From an uncultured Bacteroidota bacterium (GTDB lineage: Bacteria > Bacteroidota > Bacteroidia > Flavobacteriales > Flavobacteriaceae): a stretch of DNA of 18,240 nucleotides. Below are positions 14,945 to 18,240 of this stretch, piece after piece; position 1 is the stretch's first letter, and each line of letters begins with the position of its first letter. Location of the stretch: contig CAIRNC010000517.1 in the NCBI GenBank assembly GCA_903879875.1, positions 1-18,240 on the forward strand, in the 5' to 3' direction. The position numbers and the translations under genes were made by a program. The notes beneath the pieces were generated by a model. It searched no databases. It was not told where the DNA came from and worked only from the letters and a program-made list of their open reading frames with translations.

Positions 14945-15073
14945 TTAAGTATTAGTAGCAGTGTTCGATTCTATTTTTCTCTGTTTACCACGCGATTTGA
15001 AACCCACAGTAGCAGAGTTATTTATAAATTGTTTTTGATTTTGGATTTGATTTTTCTTGATTCGATTTTTCAT
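14945..15073 (-). CDS. Possible small basic ORF overlapping the SLATT gene end (42 aa)
   Basis: In a different frame from the SLATT gene, an ATG at 15073 starts 42 codons ending in TAA at 14947-14945. The product, starting MKNRIKKNQIQNQKQFINNS and continuing ATVGFKSRGKQRKIESNTATNT, is basic and polar with no hydrophobic core. It overlaps the last 56 bp of the SLATT gene. The part beyond the overlap has a plausible coding composition, but the A-rich overlap makes Lys/Asn/Gln runs likely by chance. I list it as a candidate only. Confidence 0.22.
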   Translation of the reverse strand: MKNRIKKNQIQNQKQFINNSATVGFKSRGKQRKIESNTATNT

Positions 15074-15722
15074 TATTAAGACTAATCAAAAAAATCAAAC
15101 AAAGAATAGGTAATACTATGAGTAAATGATACAGAAATTTACTTTTTAAATAATAGAATATGTTTGTTTTATATGGTTCGAAACAATCTGTAATTTTGTA
15201 ATATTCCTTGTACTCCATTCTAAATCTCCTCTTGTCAATATTATTGTGATTTGGATATTTTCTTAAAACTAATTGATATCTCTTTTGTAAATCATCAACA
15301 AATTCCATTTTTTCTTTTTCCGTTACATCTTTTTTATAAGCTTTAAAGTTTCTTAATTCATTGTATAAATCAGCAAGATCGAGTGCACAATCATGATATT
15401 CTTTTCCTTTAAGTGAATATTGTTCAGAACTTTCCAATAGCGAAAAGACTAAAGAAATGATTGAAATAGCTGTAATCAAAAAGGCAAGGACATTTGGATC
15501 AATTAATGCTTCAGTGTAAAGATTGTAAACTGTTATTAATCCAAAAATTGTTAGATAAGATGATAAAAAGGCATTACTAATATTTGAATATTTTGAAATT
15601 GTATAGTAACGAGTTGACGCATTAAATCGTGCACCTTTTGTTGACCAAATTTTATGACTTAGTTCTTCAAGAAATTCCTTTTCTAAATGTTCTTTCCCTT
15701 TTCCAAATTTGCTTTCTGACAT
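15018..15722 (-). CDS. SLATT-domain membrane protein (probable pore-forming effector)
   Basis: This 234-aa protein matches the SLATT class of small membrane effectors, which are predicted to open pores and stop growth when an associated sensor is triggered. RFNASTRYYTISKYSN (32-47) leads into two close membrane helices (about 48-66 and 77-97, the second LITAISIISLVFSLL). The conserved cytoplasmic QYSLKGKEYHDCALDLADLYNEL (101-123) follows, which looks like SLATT family 5. A third hydrophobic segment at about 196-215 and a Lys/Asn-rich tail end the protein. It starts 3 bp after the nuclease gene, so it is very likely the third gene of the ATPase-nuclease operon. In known systems SLATT proteins pair with nucleotide-signal, SLOG or reverse-transcriptase modules; none of those is seen here. 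Confidence 0.8.
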   Translation of the reverse strand: MSESKFGKGKEHLEKEFLEELSHKIWSTKGARFNASTRYYTISKYSNISNAFLSSYLTIFGLITVYNLYTEALIDPNVLAFLITAISIISLVFSLLESSEQYSLKGKEYHDCALDLADLYNELRNFKAYKKDVTEKEKMEFVDDLQKRYQLVLRKYPNHNNIDKRRFRMEYKEYYKITDCFEPYKTNIFYYLKSKFLYHLLIVLPILCLIFLISLNNEKSNQEKSNPKSKTIYK

Positions 15723-15725
15723 AGT

Positions 15726-16757
15726 TTAAATATTTTCAATATCCTTCTCAATTAACTTATACTTATCTTTAACATCTTCCCCCATATAAAAATCAAGTAA
15801 ATCTTTTTTGGTTAATGTTCCTTGAGTTAAGAAACGTTTTAGGTACTCTTGATTAAATTCCATTAACAACATTGATTTATCCAACTGCTTTAGAATGGCT
15901 TTGTTGTTTTCGATGTTATTTATAACTAATGATTTTACTGAAAGAATCTCGTTTATGTCTTTGATTATTCTATTTACAATCATTGCTAAAACATGTTTGT
16001 CCAATTCTATTTCTTTGGCATTTGTTGCAATGTCACGAGCTAACATATAGGCAATGGCTAGGTTGGAATAATCTCCTTTTTGTGAATTGATAATTGCTAC
16101 AAACCCCACTTCAGGAATGTATCCCACATTGTCAAAGTTTTTTAGAATAGAATTGTCTACTAATGAAATGTCGAAAACAATGATACTCACTTTTGAATTT
16201 CTGTTCGCTTGCGCTTCTATTAACTGACTCCAGGCTGAATCTGTTTTACGAGTAAAGATTTCTTTGTTTTCAATTTCTCCAAAACGAATGCTTTTGTCAA
16301 ACTTACATTCGATAGCAATTTTTAAATTGGGTGAGCCATTTACTTCGCAAATTATGTCGCCAGTTTTGTTTTTTGGAAGATTTCCTGATGTGTTACCGGT
16401 TAAAAAAGCTTTGTCTTTTAATCTTCTTTCTAAAAAATAATTGTTTAAGAAATCGGCAATTTCATCTTCAGCTAATGTTCCTTTGATTGTAGATTTGTAA
16501 AACAACTCCTTTTTCATTTCGAAAATCATTTTTAGACTTTCTAATTCTGTACCCAACTCGTTATTGGTTTTAGCTAAAAAGGCAGAAATTCTATCTTCCA
16601 TTAATGCCAAAACACCAATGTAAATGGCACGAAGCAATTTTTCATCGCGTTCAGTAGCTGATAAATTATCAAAGTAATTGAAAACAATTTGGTTTTCGAT
16701 TTCGAATTCTTTGATTTCAATGCGTTTGAGTTGTTGGTTTATTTTTATTGTTGACAT
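15726..16757 (-). CDS. PD-(D/E)XK nuclease-like protein
   Basis: This 343-aa protein is probably a restriction-type DNA nuclease. E97 in GTLAEDEIADFL, D134 in KTGDIICEV and E150-x-K152 in IAIECKFDKS are spaced like the acidic helix, Asp and ExK of the PD-(D/E)XK fold. Q178 in WSQLIEAQ may be the extra residue seen in many such enzymes. About 90 helical residues come before the nuclease core. After it are a helical region and a coiled-coil-like C-terminus (about 250-340). No helicase or methylase lies next to it. It begins 1 bp after the stop of the ABC ATPase gene and ends 3 bp before the SLATT gene. The likely arrangement is an ATPase sensor controlling this nuclease. I do not recognise a named family; fold call moderate. 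Confidence 0.72.
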   Translation of the reverse strand: MSTIKINQQLKRIEIKEFEIENQIVFNYFDNLSATERDEKLLRAIYIGVLALMEDRISAFLAKTNNELGTELESLKMIFEMKKELFYKSTIKGTLAEDEIADFLNNYFLERRLKDKAFLTGNTSGNLPKNKTGDIICEVNGSPNLKIAIECKFDKSIRFGEIENKEIFTRKTDSAWSQLIEAQANRNSKVSIIVFDISLVDNSILKNFDNVGYIPEVGFVAIINSQKGDYSNLAIAYMLARDIATNAKEIELDKHVLAMIVNRIIKDINEILSVKSLVINNIENNKAILKQLDKSMLLMEFNQEYLKRFLTQGTLTKKDLLDFYMGEDVKDKYKLIEKDIENI

Positions 16758-16758
16758 A

Positions 16759-18240
16759 TTAATTTATTGCTTTACTAAGGGCTTCAAAATGTTTTTTATC
16801 TTCTAATTTTATGAATTCTACTAGGGTAGAACATGCATTTGGTATATCAGCTAAGAACTCACTTTGTTTTCCAATTCGGTCTATGTTATCCAGATGGCTA
16901 AAATAATGAAACGCTTTTAAAATCCTTTTCGATTTTACTTTATTAAAAACTTTATCAGCTCTTGATTCTAATGGCTCACCACTAGGATATTTAGTTAGTG
17001 TATACATTTCAGTAAATCTCCTTAATATATTAGGCATCATAAGAAATTTAGGTGAATTGTTTTTGTTAGAATCATTGTTAAAGGTTATAATTTCACTAAA
17101 TAAAAATTGATACTCTGATTCAAAAGAATCATAAACATTGGGCAAATTCTCAATGTTGTTAATTCTAGATATAAAATATCTTGATTCACCATTTTTAGAA
17201 ATAGGCAATTGTTTTAGAAGATTAAAAAACTCAAAACTATGAGTAGAAATAAATAGTTGTTTGCATTTTATTATGTTTACTAGAGCTTTTTGTTTTGGAT
17301 CAGGATTTGGTGCCTTATCAAAGAAAAAATCCTTTATAAATGAATTAATTTGAAAAACATGATTAGAGTCCAAACTTGACATCGGGTCATCAATAAAAAC
17401 AACATAGTCTTTAAATTTCCCAACAGATTCTAGAGATTTAATTGTAACAAGAAAATGAGAAAATGCTATTGTAGTTTTTTCACCCTCACTTAAATTAGAA
17501 GCATTTTCATTATCTCGTAACAATGTGAATTTATTAGTTTTATCATCAAATTTAATTTCAATATCTTTCCTATTTAAAAAATCTTGTATGAAACTCGAAT
17601 ATTGCAATGCACCTTCTGCATCACTAACCTTTTTCGATTCGTAAAATAATATTTCTTTTTCGGTTTCTTGAACTTTTTTGTCAAGTTTATCAATTTCTAT
17701 AATAGCTTTTTCATAGTTCTTTTCTTTAAGATTATATTTTTCCCTTTTCAGAAAAGATGCAACTAAATGGTTTTTAAACAAAGTTCTTTCACTTTCAATT
17801 CTATGTTGAAATCCTTTAGTGAAATTATTATTTTTAATAATTTGCTCATTAATATCTTCAATGGAATTTATTATATCTTCAATTTTAAATAGTTGAATTT
17901 CATCAACTTTCAGATAAAGAGATTTATTTAACTTGGTTTCCAATTTTTTAATTATGGAGCTCAAATGTTTTTTATATAAAATTAATAGATTGTCAAATTT
18001 CCTATTATGAGTTTTATATTCTTCAGCATATCCCAAATTAAAATCATTACTACTTGATGGAAAATTAATATTGTTTAGTTTATTAAATTCTTCAAAAATT
18101 AATTGTTTTATAGCTTCTACATTTTCCTTCAAATTTGCTGCTTGACTATTAAAATAATCTACAAGAAATTTTATTCGGTCTTCATTTACAATGTTGTCAC
18201 AAAAAAGACATTTGCTATTAGGCTTATTTAATTCTTGTCC
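16759..18240 (-). CDS. RloC/PrrC-like ABC ATPase (AAA_13 type), C-terminal part
   Basis: The reading frame is open to the window's right edge, so the N-terminus with the Walker A motif is outside. The visible 493 residues begin with a CLFC pair (18199-18210) like the CPFC motif of AAA_13 proteins. A long coiled-coil region follows. The ABC signature is LSEGEKTTIAFSHF, the Walker B motif is VVFIDDPMSSLDS, and the switch histidine is in FISTHSFEFF. These are typical of SMC/Rad50-like ATPases used in phage defence, such as RloC and PrrC. A separate anticodon-nuclease motif was not identified, and the linked downstream nuclease may be the effector instead. A TTG at 18132 (18132-18130) is an internal codon, not the start. 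The stop lies 1 bp before the nuclease ATG. Confidence 0.88.
   Translation of the reverse strand, partial: GQELNKPNSKCLFCDNIVNEDRIKFLVDYFNSQAANLKENVEAIKQLIFEEFNKLNNINFPSSSNDFNLGYAEEYKTHNRKFDNLLILYKKHLSSIIKKLETKLNKSLYLKVDEIQLFKIEDIINSIEDINEQIIKNNNFTKGFQHRIESERTLFKNHLVASFLKREKYNLKEKNYEKAIIEIDKLDKKVQETEKEILFYESKKVSDAEGALQYSSFIQDFLNRKDIEIKFDDKTNKFTLLRDNENASNLSEGEKTTIAFSHFLVTIKSLESVGKFKDYVVFIDDPMSSLDSNHVFQINSFIKDFFFDKAPNPDPKQKALVNIIKCKQLFISTHSFEFFNLLKQLPISKNGESRYFISRINNIENLPNVYDSFESEYQFLFSEIITFNNDSNKNNSPKFLMMPNILRRFTEMYTLTKYPSGEPLESRADKVFNKVKSKRILKAFHYFSHLDNIDRIGKQSEFLADIPNACSTLVEFIKLEDKKHFEALSKAIN

Noticed and set aside
18130..18132. Start of the ABC ATPase gene at 18132
   Set aside because: The codon is TTG and the frame stays open to the window edge with plausible protein sequence including CLFC, so the gene is truncated by the window.
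1..18240. tRNA, rRNA, CRISPR array or insertion sequence
   Set aside because: No T-loop-like signature, regular spacer-repeat pattern, transposase motif or terminal inverted repeat was seen by eye.

Overview
The window looks like part of a defence island from a member of the Bacteroidetes, most likely a Flavobacterium-type bacterium. The DNA is AT-rich, there are almost no Shine-Dalgarno sequences before the starts, one clear TAnnTTTG-type promoter box is visible, and the proteins (multiubiquitin, DUF6527, SLATT, small GTPGDGH protein) are of kinds common in that phylum. No housekeeping genes, rRNA, tRNA, CRISPR array or insertion sequence were seen. Family names come from recognising sequence motifs by eye; no searches were run.

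Left part, plus strand (1-3630): the tail of an unknown gene overlaps a PIN-like nuclease. Two small genes follow (57 and 53 aa; the second carries one membrane segment). Next comes a tight three-gene ubiquitin-like operon: a protein with three beta-grasp domains, a fused E2-like/E1-like (ThiF) enzyme, and a Cys/His-rich DUF6527 protein. The genes overlap by 26 and 20 bp. The operon ends at a strong bidirectional terminator. The E1-like domain contains no cysteine at all, so it cannot use a normal E1 thioester within that domain.

Middle, minus strand (11944 down to 3715): a complete type I restriction-modification locus, hsdR-hsdM-hsdS, followed by a tyrosine recombinase and a second hsdS. 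The two hsdS genes face the same way and share central and C-terminal repeats. A 29-bp stretch just past both stop codons is identical. This is a system built to change its DNA target specificity, although direct repeats predict deletion or exchange rather than the usual inversion.

Right part, minus strand (18240 down to 12678): an RloC/PrrC-like ABC ATPase (cut by the window end), a PD-(D/E)XK nuclease and a SLATT membrane protein sit 1 and 3 bp apart and look like one three-component defence operon. Downstream are a 4-fold beta flower protein with a Val-Pro repeat tail and a 46-aa basic ORF. Last is a translationally coupled pair: a DUF6932-like nucleotidyltransferase and an unrecognised 305-aa partner.

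The best candidates for novelty are the ATPase-nuclease-SLATT operon, the cysteine-less E1 of the ubiquitin-like operon, the nucleotidyltransferase pair, and the direct-repeat hsdS arrangement.
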